DNA of 64,000 nt from positions 284,357-348,356 of the forward strand of contig NZ_LMUT01000016.1 in assembly GCF_009765785.1 (NCBI RefSeq), read 5' to 3'. Both the position numbers and the translations under genes were made by a program. Source of the DNA: Granulicella sp. L46 (GTDB taxonomy: Bacteria; Acidobacteriota; Terriglobia; Terriglobales; Acidobacteriaceae). Shown here piece by piece: positions 23,566 through 32,348 of this stretch; position 1 is the stretch's first letter, and each line of letters starts with the position of its first letter. The notes below the pieces were generated by a model. It was given only the letters and a program-made list of their open reading frames with translations. It ran no database searches and was not told the origin of the DNA.

Positions 23566-26220
23566 ATGCGGTTTTCGAAATCGTTGTGGTGTGGATTTCT
23601 TTTTGCTTGTGTGAGTGTGGCGTTTACGGGAGCAAGGGCGCAGGTGCCGACGCCGGTGTCGGTGCTGGGACATACGCCAGGCGATGATTTTTATCTCGCG
23701 GACTATGAAGATGCGGTTCGGTACTTTCATGCGGCGGCGGCGGCGACGGACCGGATGAAGATGTTTTCGATCGGGAAGACCACGGAAGGGCGCGAGATAG
23801 AAATTGGGGTGATCTCGTCGCCAGCGAATTTGGCGCGGCTGGATGAGTATAAGAAGAATGCGCGGCGGCTAGCTGTTGCCGACAACTTGACGGATGAGCA
23901 GGCGCGGCAGTTGGCGCATGATTCCAAGGTGATTGTGCACATTGATGGAGGCCTACATTCGGATGAAGTTGCGGGCGGCCAGCACTCGATCATGCTGGCT
24001 TACAAGCTGCTTTCGGCGAAGAACGATCCCGAGGTGGATGCGATTCTCGACAACGTGATTTTGGTGTTGTGGCCTACGTTGAATCCTGATGGGCAGGACA
24101 TGGTGACGCACTGGTATCGGCAGAATGTGGGGACGAAATATGAGGTCGCACCGATGCCCTGGCTGTACCAGGATTATGTGGGGCACGATAACAATCGCGA
24201 CGGCTACATGCTGAATATGAAGGAGTCGCAGGTGCTGGTGAAGGCCGAGCTGGATTGGAGCCCGGAGATTTTTTACTGCCAACACCAGACGGCACCGTTT
24301 CCTGCGCGGATATGGATTCCTCCGTTTGCGGATCCGATTTCCAGCAACATCAGTCCGTATGTGAGGAGCTGGCTGAATGTGGTGGGGACGAATATGACGG
24401 CGTACCTGGATGCTCACCAGATGCCGGGTGCGATCTCGGAGACGCGGTTTGATAACTGGTATGCGGGGTTCAATGACTGGGTGCATGTGTTTCGTAACGA
24501 GATTTCTTTCTTTACGGAGACGGGGTTGTACCGCTATGCGACCCCGCGGTTTTATACCGTGAATGAATTTCCGAAGGAGACGCAGGATCTGCGGGCGCTG
24601 TCGATGTACTCGGAGCCGTGGGAAGGCGGATGGTGGCGGATCGGGGACGCGGTGAACTACATGATCGGCGGATCGATGTCGGTGCTGGATTTGGCGGCGA
24701 AGAATCATGAAACGCTGCTGTTCAATCGCTACCAGGCGGCGCGGGACAACATTGCGCACTACAAGAAGGAAGGGCCGTTTGCTTATGTGATCAGCGACAA
24801 GCAGGCGGATACTCCTGAGGCTGGGCTGCTTGCGCAGAAGATGATTGAGAACGGGCTCAAGGTGTATGCGACGAAGACGGGATTTGCCGCCAATGGCGTG
24901 ACGTATCCGGTGGGGTCGTGGGTGATTCCGATGGACCAGCCGTTTTCGGGATTGGTGAAGGAGTTGTTTGAGCGGCAGAGGTATCCGGATGAGATTGAGC
25001 TGGGGACGTCGAAGGCGGTTGACCTGCCGTATGACGTAACGGGATGGACGCTGCCGCTGCAGATGGGTGTGGCAGTGGATACGGTAAGTGATCCGCTGAC
25101 GACTCAGCAGCTTGGGCTGATGGAGCCGGTTGAGGACGCCAAGGTTCCCGCGGCGGAGATTGCGGGCGGCGGGGATGTGTTTGTGATCAGCCGGCGGCCG
25201 AACGCGTCGTATGCGGTGGTGAATGAGGTGCTGAAGCAGGGCGGCTCGGTGGCGATGTCGAAGGATGCGATTGCTACGCCGGAGGGTAAGGAACGTGGCG
25301 CGTTTGTGATTCGCGGGCTGGGGCGCGGCGCGATGGACGGCGTGGCGAAGAAGTATGGCGTGAGCGTGGCGGCGTTGACAGCGGAACCGGGAAACGTGAT
25401 CGCGATCAAGAAGGCGCGGGTAGGACTGTATCGGCCCTGGGCGCCTTCGATCGATGAGGGATGGACGCGTTGGATTTTGGAGAACTATGGGTTTGAGCCG
25501 AAGAGTATTTACAACGCGGACATGCGCTCGTCGGAATTGCATGCCCGGTATGACGTGATTGTGTTGCCGGATATGTCTCGGGACCAGTTGATGGAGGGGT
25601 TCCATGTGGGGATGGTGCCGGGTCAATATGCCGGCGGCATTGGTCCGGATGGGGTGGATAACCTGCGGGCGTTTGTGCGCGAGGGAGGGATGCTGGTAGC
25701 GTCGAACCGGACGGCGGCGAACTTGATCCCGCTGATGTCGTTGCCGCTGAAGGATGTGCTGGAGGGCGTGAAGAGTGACAAGTTCTTCTGCTCGGGAGCG
25801 CTGCTGAGGGTGGAGCAACAGAGCGCGGAGTTGCCGGTGAACTTTGGTGTGCCGGAGGCGCCGGTGGTGATGTTCCAACGGGGGCCGGCGTTTGTGCCGG
25901 AGGCGGGATTCCAGGGCGCGATACTGGCGAAGTATGCGAAGGGAACGAATCCGCTGGAGAGTGGGTTGCTGCTGCATCCTGAGGCGATTGAGGATAAAGC
26001 GGCGGCGGTTGAGTTGCAGTATGGGAAGGGGCGGATCGTGCTGTATGGATTCAAGCCAGAGTTTCGTGGGCAGGCTCATGGAACGTATCGGTATCTGTTC
26101 AATGCGTTGTATTTGTTTGATCAGCCGGAGTTGCCGGTGGTGAAGGTACCAGCTGCGCCGGCGCCGGAGCACGTGGCGGCGACGGCGAAGGCGACGGTGG
26201 AGGAACCTGACGAGTATTAG
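23566..26220 (+). CDS. Large secreted M14-family zinc carboxypeptidase-like protein
   Basis: This is an 884-residue exported protein. The start at 23566 is set by TGAGGAG five bases upstream, and a signal peptide (LWCGFLFACVSVAFTGARAQ) follows. The M14 domain occupies about residues 30-350, with the zinc motif HSDE in IDGGLHSDEVAGGQHS and the TLNPDGQDM loop. The C-terminal 400 residues form extra domains, including a class I glutamine-amidotransferase-like region (YDVIVLPDMSRDQL ... FVREGGMLV). Such long M14 proteins are common in Acidobacteriota and Bacteroidota. The next gene is convergent, beyond a repeat. Confidence 0.85.
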   Translation: MRFSKSLWCGFLFACVSVAFTGARAQVPTPVSVLGHTPGDDFYLADYEDAVRYFHAAAAATDRMKMFSIGKTTEGREIEIGVISSPANLARLDEYKKNARRLAVADNLTDEQARQLAHDSKVIVHIDGGLHSDEVAGGQHSIMLAYKLLSAKNDPEVDAILDNVILVLWPTLNPDGQDMVTHWYRQNVGTKYEVAPMPWLYQDYVGHDNNRDGYMLNMKESQVLVKAELDWSPEIFYCQHQTAPFPARIWIPPFADPISSNISPYVRSWLNVVGTNMTAYLDAHQMPGAISETRFDNWYAGFNDWVHVFRNEISFFTETGLYRYATPRFYTVNEFPKETQDLRALSMYSEPWEGGWWRIGDAVNYMIGGSMSVLDLAAKNHETLLFNRYQAARDNIAHYKKEGPFAYVISDKQADTPEAGLLAQKMIENGLKVYATKTGFAANGVTYPVGSWVIPMDQPFSGLVKELFERQRYPDEIELGTSKAVDLPYDVTGWTLPLQMGVAVDTVSDPLTTQQLGLMEPVEDAKVPAAEIAGGGDVFVISRRPNASYAVVNEVLKQGGSVAMSKDAIATPEGKERGAFVIRGLGRGAMDGVAKKYGVSVAALTAEPGNVIAIKKARVGLYRPWAPSIDEGWTRWILENYGFEPKSIYNADMRSSELHARYDVIVLPDMSRDQLMEGFHVGMVPGQYAGGIGPDGVDNLRAFVREGGMLVASNRTAANLIPLMSLPLKDVLEGVKSDKFFCSGALLRVEQQSAELPVNFGVPEAPVVMFQRGPAFVPEAGFQGAILAKYAKGTNPLESGLLLHPEAIEDKAAAVELQYGKGRIVLYGFKPEFRGQAHGTYRYLFNALYLFDQPELPVVKVPAAPAPEHVAATAKATVEEPDEY

Positions 26221-26254
26221 GGCCCTAACTCTAAAGTTCGTTGCCGTATAGGCC

Positions 26255-26333
26255 GGGCTTTCAGCCCTCTTACATTGGATTCACTTGATCCTGGGGCTGC
26301 GCCCCAGGCTGTGATGGAGCGGGCCTGTGGCCC
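26255..26333. repeat. Cluster of three small hairpins (REP-like)
   Basis: Three perfect stems follow one another: GGGCT-TTC-AGCCC (26255-26267), CCTGGGGC-TGC-GCCCCAGG (26290-26308) and GGGCC-TGT-GGCCC (26321-26333). All have 3-base loops. They lie between the convergent M14 gene and the oxidase operon, where REP-type elements often double as terminators. Confidence 0.75.
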
Positions 26334-26412
26334 TTAGCGATTGCGATGAACTTTAGACTTTCCACACTAGCTGACTGCTTATTGGTGGGGGATGAATGTG
26401 GGAGCGTGATGG

Positions 26413-26568
26413 CTAACGCTGACGGCGGAGGAGCAGCGTTCCGGCGATGAAGAGGGTCGCACCGGCGCTGGCGAGCAGGATGATGGCGTGCCGGTAGGCA
26501 GCTTGTACGGTGGGAGGAGTCGCGCGCGTGCTGTCGAGGCATTGAGCGCAGCCTTGCAGGATGGTCAT
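26413..26568 (-). CDS. 51-residue single-span protein ending the cytochrome oxidase operon
   Basis: A short gene whose ATG (26568) overlaps the stop of the subunit III gene in ATGA. It encodes MTILQGCAQCLDSTRATPP followed by a hydrophobic span (AIILLASAGATLFIAGTLLL) and a basic tail. The CAQC pair and single helix recall small accessory subunits of heme-copper oxidases, but I cannot match it to a named family. Translational coupling to subunit III is the main reason to call it a gene. Confidence 0.65.
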   Translation of the reverse strand: MTILQGCAQCLDSTRATPPTVQAAYRHAIILLASAGATLFIAGTLLLRRQR

Positions 26569-27329
26569 TGCCCAAACTCTAGCAGGAGGAAGAGGAAGAT
26601 CCAGAGGGCTCCCATGACATGCCAGTACCAGACGGTGGTGTCGACCCAGACCTGGCGGGTGGCGAGGGATCTGGAGAACTTTAGCGCGGCCAGAGCTACG
26701 ATAAGGCCGACGATGCCGAGGAAAAGATGCACGGCATGGGTGATGGTGATGAGGTAGAAGAAGTGGCTGCTGGGATTGGAGCGAAAGAAGACGTGCTGGG
26801 CGGCGAGCTGATCCCATGCCACCCATTGGCCGGCGAGGAATAGCAGGCCGAGCGCGAGGGTGGCTGAGAGCCAGATGGCGGCGCGGTAGGAGACGGGGCG
26901 GCCGAGACCGAACCACTCGTCCATGGCGTCGACTTCACGGAACATGGCGCGGCGTGCGATCTCAGCGGTGACGGAGCTTAGCAGGAGGGCGATGGTGTTG
27001 AGCCAGAGGATGGAAGGGATGGCGGTAGGAAGCCAGGAGTTGATGAAGTGGTCGTAGGCGTCGAAGTGGCCGCTGGCCTTGGTGACGAAGAAGACGCTGA
27101 TGAGGGCGACGAAGAACATGAGGTCGCCGCCGAGGGCGAAGAAGAGGCCGATGCGGGCCTGGGAGATGCGTTCGTGGGGGCCGCGATGGCCGCGCGGGCG
27201 GTTGTTCCAGTTGTCGCCATCGCCCTCACCGTTGCCGCCGGTGCGCTTGTCGGTAGGCGGGCGGTGTCCATTGTTGCCGTCGCTGATGCGATGGCGATCG
27301 ATCTCCGGCGGTGTGATGGTGGACGGCAT
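26565..27329 (-). CDS. ctaE: Cytochrome c oxidase subunit III
   Basis: This 254-residue membrane protein opens with a hydrophilic Gly/Asn/Arg-rich stretch of about 55 residues. Five hydrophobic segments follow, with family features RIGLFFALGGDLMFFVAL, FYLITITHAVHLFLG and WYWHVMGALWIFLFLLL. The conserved HAxH region and the C-terminal WHVM are present. It stabilises subunit I and may channel oxygen. It follows ctaD by 39 bases in the minus-strand operon. The hydrophilic N-terminus is longer than usual. Confidence 0.92.
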   Translation of the reverse strand: MPSTITPPEIDRHRISDGNNGHRPPTDKRTGGNGEGDGDNWNNRPRGHRGPHERISQARIGLFFALGGDLMFFVALISVFFVTKASGHFDAYDHFINSWLPTAIPSILWLNTIALLLSSVTAEIARRAMFREVDAMDEWFGLGRPVSYRAAIWLSATLALGLLFLAGQWVAWDQLAAQHVFFRSNPSSHFFYLITITHAVHLFLGIVGLIVALAALKFSRSLATRQVWVDTTVWYWHVMGALWIFLFLLLEFGQ

Positions 27330-27368
27330 GGCCTGGATGCCCCTGTCGGACGACGTTGTCAGAATACT

Positions 27369-29165
27369 TTACTCTGCTTCGGTGTTAAATGTGTTGACGG
27401 GGCTCCATTGAGGTGAAAACTCCTTGCCGGAGTCGGTGTAGTGGCTGGGGCCGCGGTAGACGATGGACGGCTCGTCATTTGGATGCGGATTGAGGGCGTT
27501 GGGTGCCCACTCCATGGTGGTCGCGTGCCAGGGATTGGCGTCGGCGGGATCGTTGGCAGGTCGTCGCCATGCAAGGAGAAGATTTAGAAAGAAGGGTAAC
27601 TGCGCGCAGAGTAAGAAGATGGCAGAGGCCGTGATGTGTCGCTGCAGAGGGAGCGTGGATTGAAGGAGGGTTGCGCTGGGGCCGGCGATGCCAGTGAGCT
27701 GAGAGTAATGGCGGGGTTCGGCGGCGAGGCCAGTGAAGTGCATCGGGAGGAAGGTGGAGTAGGCGCCGAGGAGGGTCGTCCAGAAGTGGAGTTTGCCTAG
27801 AGGTTCGGAGAGGGTGCGGTGGAAGAGTAGCGGCGCCCAGTAGTAGGTGGCGCAGAAGAGGCCGAAGACGCCGGCCATGGCCATGATGAGGTGGAAGTGG
27901 GCGACGACGAAGAAGGTGTTGTGGAGGTACTCGTCGAGGATGGGCTGAGCGAGGATGGGGCCGGTGAGGCCGCCGGTGATGAAGAGGGAAACGAAGCCGA
28001 GCGCGAAGAGCATGGGGGTGGTGAGGCGGGGGCGCGATCCCCAGGTGGTGGCCAGCCAGCTGAAGACTTTTGCGGCGGCGGGGATGGCGATCGCGATGGT
28101 GGAGATGCTAAAAGCAGTGCCGGCGAAGGGATTGAGGCCGGCTACGAACATGTGGTGTCCCCAGACGATGATTCCGAGGAAGCCGATGAGGAGGGTGGTC
28201 GCGATCATGAGGCGGTAGGCGAAGACTCGGCGGCGGCTGAAGTTGGCGATGACCATCGAGGTGAGGCCCATGCCGGGGAGGATGGCGATGTAGACCTCGG
28301 GATGGCCGAAGAACCAGAAGAGATGGAGCCAGAGGAGGGGACTGCCGTCGCCGCGATGCTGCAGGAGGACGCCGCTGATGAGGTCTTGTGCGGGGAGGAA
28401 GAAGCCGCTGTGGAGGTGTCGATCGCAGAAGAGGAGAAGGATGGCGGCGAGCAGGACGGAGAAGGCGATGATGCTGAGGATGGCGGCGGTGAACCATCCC
28501 CAGACGGTGAGCGGGAGGCGTTCCCAGGTGAGGCCTTCGCAACGGAGCTTGGTGATGGTGGTGAGCATGTTGATGGAGCTGAGGGTGGTGGCGACGGCGA
28601 AGAGAGCGATGCTGGCTAGCCAGAGATCCATGCCTAGGCCTTCGCCGGGGCCGGCGAGTGGCGTGGAGGAGAGGGGCGGGTAGGCTGTCCAGCCGCCGAT
28701 GGGGGCGCCTCCAGGAACGAAAAAGGCGGCGACGAGGATGATGAGGGCGAGTGCGGTTAGGTAGAGGCCGAGGGCGTTGAGGCGCGGGAAGGCCATGTGG
28801 CGGGTGCCGAGCTGCGCGGGGAGGATAAGGTTGCCGAAACCGGATTGCGGCGCAACGGTCAGGACGAAGAAGAGCATCAGGGTGCCGTGCATGGTGACGA
28901 GGGCTAGGTACTCTTCGGGGAGGATGGGGCCGTGGAGAGGCAGCTGCCAGCTGGGCCAGGCCAGGTGCATGCGCATGACGAGTGAGAGTAGGGAGCCGAG
29001 GATGACGGCGATGAGGGAGATGACGAGGTAGCCGAAGCCGATGATGCGGTGGTCGGTGGAGAAGATCGCGCGAGGGGCTCGTCTGGCCCACCTTAGCGCG
29101 ATAAAGCCGCGCGAAGATGGGGCACCCTGATTCGGGGGAGTTCCCGGAGTGGTGGGGATACTCAT
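27369..29165 (-). CDS. ctaD: Cytochrome c oxidase subunit I
   Basis: This is the heme-copper catalytic subunit, 598 residues with about twelve or more membrane spans. Ligands are visible: a heme His in VTMHGTLMLFF, the CuB site with the cross-linked Tyr in GHPEVYIAILPG, the His pair in VWGHHMF and the heme/CuB His pair in AHFHLIMAMAG. The Tyr in HPEVY and overall pattern match A-type aa3 oxidases. The start overlaps the ctaC stop (ATGA, 29162-29165). It reduces oxygen to water and pumps protons. Confidence 0.95.
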   Translation of the reverse strand: MSIPTTPGTPPNQGAPSSRGFIALRWARRAPRAIFSTDHRIIGFGYLVISLIAVILGSLLSLVMRMHLAWPSWQLPLHGPILPEEYLALVTMHGTLMLFFVLTVAPQSGFGNLILPAQLGTRHMAFPRLNALGLYLTALALIILVAAFFVPGGAPIGGWTAYPPLSSTPLAGPGEGLGMDLWLASIALFAVATTLSSINMLTTITKLRCEGLTWERLPLTVWGWFTAAILSIIAFSVLLAAILLLFCDRHLHSGFFLPAQDLISGVLLQHRGDGSPLLWLHLFWFFGHPEVYIAILPGMGLTSMVIANFSRRRVFAYRLMIATTLLIGFLGIIVWGHHMFVAGLNPFAGTAFSISTIAIAIPAAAKVFSWLATTWGSRPRLTTPMLFALGFVSLFITGGLTGPILAQPILDEYLHNTFFVVAHFHLIMAMAGVFGLFCATYYWAPLLFHRTLSEPLGKLHFWTTLLGAYSTFLPMHFTGLAAEPRHYSQLTGIAGPSATLLQSTLPLQRHITASAIFLLCAQLPFFLNLLLAWRRPANDPADANPWHATTMEWAPNALNPHPNDEPSIVYRGPSHYTDSGKEFSPQWSPVNTFNTEAE

Positions 29166-29917
29166 GGCTGGGCCTTATCTTTAGCCTGGAGGGCCTCTTG
29201 GGTGTGCAGCCAAGTGTTGAAGACGGCGGGCGGGAGGACGCGGAGGGTGGCGAGCATGCGGTAGTGGCCCATGCCGCAGACCTGGGTGCATAAGATGGCG
29301 TAGTCGCCGGGGATTTCGGGTGTGAAGTGGATGTGGGTGGTCTGGCCGGGGATGGCGTTCTGCTTAATGCGCATCTCAGGGATGGCGAAGCCGTGGATGA
29401 CATCCTGGGCGCGGAGGGTTAGGTCTACTTCGCGGTTGGCGGGGAGGACGAGTTGGCTGGTGACGATGTCGTCCCGGCCGTAGGTGTCGGTGGGGTCGAT
29501 GCCGAGGGGATTGACTTCGGCTGGAGCGACGAGGGAGAGATTGGTGCGTCCGAAGGCGGCGTCCGGGCCAGGATAGCGGAAGTACCAGACGAACTGTTGG
29601 CCGGTGACTTCGACCTGCATGGCGGAGAGGTCGGCGCCGGTGTAGCGCTGGGCGGCCCAGAGTTGCTGGGCGCGGAGGGCGAGGAAGGCGAAGAGAAGCG
29701 TGAGGGCGGCTAGTGGGAGGTACTCGATGAAGAGCTGGTGGTAGGGGCGGGGCGTGCGCTTGCGGATCGCTATGCCGAGGAGAAGGATTAGGTGCGCGAG
29801 GGCCAGGAGGGCAAGCGCGATCCAGAGATTGAGGAGGAGATGGGTGTCGAGCGCGTGGCCGTGGGCGGCGGCGTCGACGGGCAGGTTCCAGAAGCCGTGG
29901 GTTGGCGGTGCCTCCAT
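29162..29917 (-). CDS. ctaC: Cytochrome c oxidase subunit II
   Basis: The protein has 251 residues from the ATG at 29917; the longer frame to 30028 is not family-like. Two N-terminal membrane helices precede a periplasmic cupredoxin domain. The CuA site reads CTQVCGMGHYRM, with both Cys, the His and the Met, near the C-terminus. A conserved aromatic stretch QFVWYFRYPG lies before the domain. No cytochrome c domain and no signal-peptidase II site are present. It accepts electrons from cytochrome c. First gene of the oxidase operon. Confidence 0.93.
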   Translation of the reverse strand: MEAPPTHGFWNLPVDAAAHGHALDTHLLLNLWIALALLALAHLILLLGIAIRKRTPRPYHQLFIEYLPLAALTLLFAFLALRAQQLWAAQRYTGADLSAMQVEVTGQQFVWYFRYPGPDAAFGRTNLSLVAPAEVNPLGIDPTDTYGRDDIVTSQLVLPANREVDLTLRAQDVIHGFAIPEMRIKQNAIPGQTTHIHFTPEIPGDYAILCTQVCGMGHYRMLATLRVLPPAVFNTWLHTQEALQAKDKAQP

Positions 29918-30035
29918 GGATTTGATTGTAGAGTGCGGCGTGCGGAGATTGTGGCGCACCGGGCAAACAGCGGATCCTCTGCCTGCGGCGAAGGATGACA
30001 ATTCAAAAAAAGTAGATGATGAACGCACGAAACCG

Positions 30036-30623
30036 CTATTTCATTTCTTCGCGGACGAGGTCCAGGAAGAGCTGGTGGACGCGGGTGTCTTCGGTGAGTT
30101 CGGGGTGGAAGGTTGCGGCGAGCAGGCGGCCCTGGCGTATGAGGGTAGGAGAGCCGTCGCGCGTGGCGAGGCTCCGGACATTGGGGCCGGTGCGGGTGAT
30201 GCGGGGGGCGCGGATGAAGACCATCTCGAGGGGGCCGCCGGCGAGGGTGGTTTCGGAGGTGAGGATGGCAGAGTCGTTCTGGCGGCCGTAGGCGTTGCGC
30301 TCGACTGCGATGTCGAGTACGCCGAAGGAGGGTTGATGCGGGTTGGACACTTCTTTGGCGAGGAGGATGCAGCCGGCGCAGGTGCCGAAGACGGGTTTGA
30401 TGTGAACGAAGGCGTTGAGGGTGTCGTAGAAGCCGGCGCGCTCGAGATGTTTGAGGAAGGTGGTGGACTCGCCGCCGGGGATGACGAGGGCGTCGAGGGT
30501 GTCGAGCTGGCCTGGCTTGCGAACGAGGGTGGTGATAGCTCCGAGGGCTGCGAGACGGCGGGCGTGGACGTCGAATGCGCCCTGTAGAGCGAGGACGCCG
30601 ATGGCTGGGGTTTTGGGATCCAC
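30036..30623 (-). CDS. pdxT: Pyridoxal phosphate synthase glutaminase subunit PdxT
   Basis: PdxT, 195 residues, releases ammonia from glutamine and passes it to PdxS for pyridoxal 5'-phosphate synthesis. The class I amidotransferase triad is visible: Cys in FGTCAGCILL, His and Glu in TFHPELTED. The N-terminus IGVLALQGAFDVH and the GGESTTF oxyanion loop are typical. pdxS is not adjacent but lies at 32349, beyond an SDR gene and a YSC84-domain gene. It is divergent from the SDR gene with a 44-base gap. Confidence 0.94.
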   Translation of the reverse strand: MDPKTPAIGVLALQGAFDVHARRLAALGAITTLVRKPGQLDTLDALVIPGGESTTFLKHLERAGFYDTLNAFVHIKPVFGTCAGCILLAKEVSNPHQPSFGVLDIAVERNAYGRQNDSAILTSETTLAGGPLEMVFIRAPRITRTGPNVRSLATRDGSPTLIRQGRLLAATFHPELTEDTRVHQLFLDLVREEMK

Positions 30624-30667
30624 AGTTTGATTTTAGTTCATTGCGCGGGGTGGGACGGGAGACGTGA

Positions 30668-31471
30668 ATGCAGAGCGTAAGCGATAATGCTGCGATGAGT
30701 GCAATGAGCAAAGCAGCTGTGTATCCGAGCCTGGAAGGTCGAGTGGTGGTGGTGACAGGCGGAGCGAGTGGGATCGGAGCGGCGATCGTGGAGGCGTTTG
30801 CGCGGCAGCAGGCGCAGGTGGCGTTTTTTGATATTCAGGAGGAAGAGGCGAAGAGGCTGGTGGGGCGGCTGATCGATGCCGGGTTGCGCGCGCCGGTATA
30901 TTTTCGTTGCGATGTGACGGACTTTGTTGCTTTGGAACGGACGGTGGATGAGGTGGTGGAGCGGTTGGGGCGGGTGGATGTATTGGTGAACAATGCGGGC
31001 AATGATGCTCGGCATCCGGTGGATTCGGTGACGCCGGAGTCGTGGGATGAGGGGATGGCGATTAATTTGAAGCAGCAGTTTTTTATGGCGCAGGCGGTGG
31101 CGCCATCGATGCGACAGGCGAGACGCGGATCGATCATCAACATGGGATCGATTGCGTGGGTGATCCCTTCCAAGAATGTTCCGGTTTATGTAACGGCGAA
31201 GTCGGCGATTGTGGGGATGACACGGGCGCTGGCGCACGAGTTTGGCGAGGACGAGGTGCGGGTGAATTGCGTGATGCCGGGGGCGATACTTACCGAGCGC
31301 CAGAAGCAATTGTGGCTGACCGAGGATTATGTGCGACAGGTGCTGGCGCACCAATCGTTGAAGCGGATGATTCTGCCGGAGGAAGTTGCGCGGCTGGTGT
31401 TGTTTCTTGCGGCCGATGATAGTTCCGCAATTACGAATCAAAGTTACGTGGTGGATGGTGGATGGGTCTGA
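30668..31471 (+). CDS. Short-chain dehydrogenase/reductase
   Basis: This is a 267-residue classical SDR. It has the cofactor motif TGGASGIG at about residues 31-38, NNAG in VDVLVNNAGND, the catalytic Ser in INMGSIAW and YVTAK supplying Tyr and Lys. The C-terminal VDGGWV is also typical. GGGAG six bases before 30668 supports this start over internal ATGs at 30695 and 30704. It resembles sugar (galactose/rhamnose) or polyol dehydrogenases. It interrupts the pdxT-pdxS neighbourhood on the opposite strand. Confidence 0.88.
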   Translation: MQSVSDNAAMSAMSKAAVYPSLEGRVVVVTGGASGIGAAIVEAFARQQAQVAFFDIQEEEAKRLVGRLIDAGLRAPVYFRCDVTDFVALERTVDEVVERLGRVDVLVNNAGNDARHPVDSVTPESWDEGMAINLKQQFFMAQAVAPSMRQARRGSIINMGSIAWVIPSKNVPVYVTAKSAIVGMTRALAHEFGEDEVRVNCVMPGAILTERQKQLWLTEDYVRQVLAHQSLKRMILPEEVARLVLFLAADDSSAITNQSYVVDGGWV

Positions 31472-31493
31472 GGCAAGGACGAGGCGTGAAAAT

Positions 31494-31519
31494 GCCCGGC
31501 CATCTGAGGGTGGCCGGGC
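31494..31519 (+). terminator. Hairpin after the SDR gene
   Basis: GCCCGGCCA (31494-31502) pairs perfectly with TGGCCGGGC (31511-31519) around an 8-base loop. It is flanked by AAAAT on the left and CTTCGTCTT on the right. It lies between two convergent genes and can end both transcripts. Confidence 0.65.
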
Positions 31520-31546
31520 CTTCGTCTTGCAGATTCGATGGAGAGA

Positions 31547-32239
31547 TTACTTGGTATTGCGTGCGTGTGCGTGGAAGAGCTGGTTGACGGTGCGAACGAA
31601 GTGTACGGCGCCCGGAGGTGTGGGAACGCCACCGGAGAGGATTTTCTCGTAGGAGATATCCCGGCCGTAATAGGTTTGGGTGTCGTTGAGGTTTTGGTTG
31701 ACCACGTCGCCATTGAGGTCGACGCCGGCGAAGAGGCCCTTGTTACGGGAGTAGGTGAGGAAGCCCGCGTTGGCTAGTTCAGTGGTGGAGGCCTGAGAGT
31801 CCCGACCGACGGGGCCGGCGGCTACGGAGACATCTGCGCCCAGTTTGATCTTGTCATGCAGGAGACGCTGTGCACCCGCGTGGGTAACGGCCACGAGAAC
31901 GAGGTCGGTAGCCTGGCCGCCGGCCTGGAAGCCGAAGCTGGCGCCGGTGAGTTGGACGAAGGCAGGAGCGCTCCAGCCGTGGCCAGTGCGGCAGGTGACG
32001 ACACCCTGGCCGTATTCAGCGCCGACGACGAAGGCACCCTTCTTGAAGCTGGGAACGACTACGACGCAGGTAGCATGCGAGGCCACGCTATCGGGAAGGC
32101 CGTGATCGGGGGTGTCCATAAGTTCGTGCAGAACTGCATGGGCTGCGTCGATGCGCGCATCGAGTTTGGCTTGGTCAGCGGCATAGGCGTTGGAGCTGAT
32201 GAAGGCGGAAAGCAGGACTAAAGGCAGCAGTTTTCTCAT
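31547..32239 (-). CDS. Secreted YSC84/SYLF-domain protein
   Basis: The protein has 230 residues from the ATG at 32239, with AAAAGGATC upstream and a clean signal peptide (LLPLVLLSAFISSNAYA). The remainder matches the SYLF/YSC84 lipid-binding domain: CVVVVPSFKKGAFVVGAEYGQGVV, then the GASFGFQAGGQATDLV segment and KLGADVSVAAGPVGR. Bacterial members are periplasmic or outer-membrane-associated and of unclear function. The longer frame to 32299 lacks a ribosome site. It converges with the SDR gene. Confidence 0.88.
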   Translation of the reverse strand: MRKLLPLVLLSAFISSNAYAADQAKLDARIDAAHAVLHELMDTPDHGLPDSVASHATCVVVVPSFKKGAFVVGAEYGQGVVTCRTGHGWSAPAFVQLTGASFGFQAGGQATDLVLVAVTHAGAQRLLHDKIKLGADVSVAAGPVGRDSQASTTELANAGFLTYSRNKGLFAGVDLNGDVVNQNLNDTQTYYGRDISYEKILSGGVPTPPGAVHFVRTVNQLFHAHARNTK

Positions 32240-32348
32240 GTCGATCCTTTTGAGACAGAGTGTAGCGCATATAGCAACACATACTGCGATGCCTCTCAAG
32301 GGAGGTGAGTTGTTCCGCTATTCAGTTGCCTCGCTCAATTTGAAGAAG

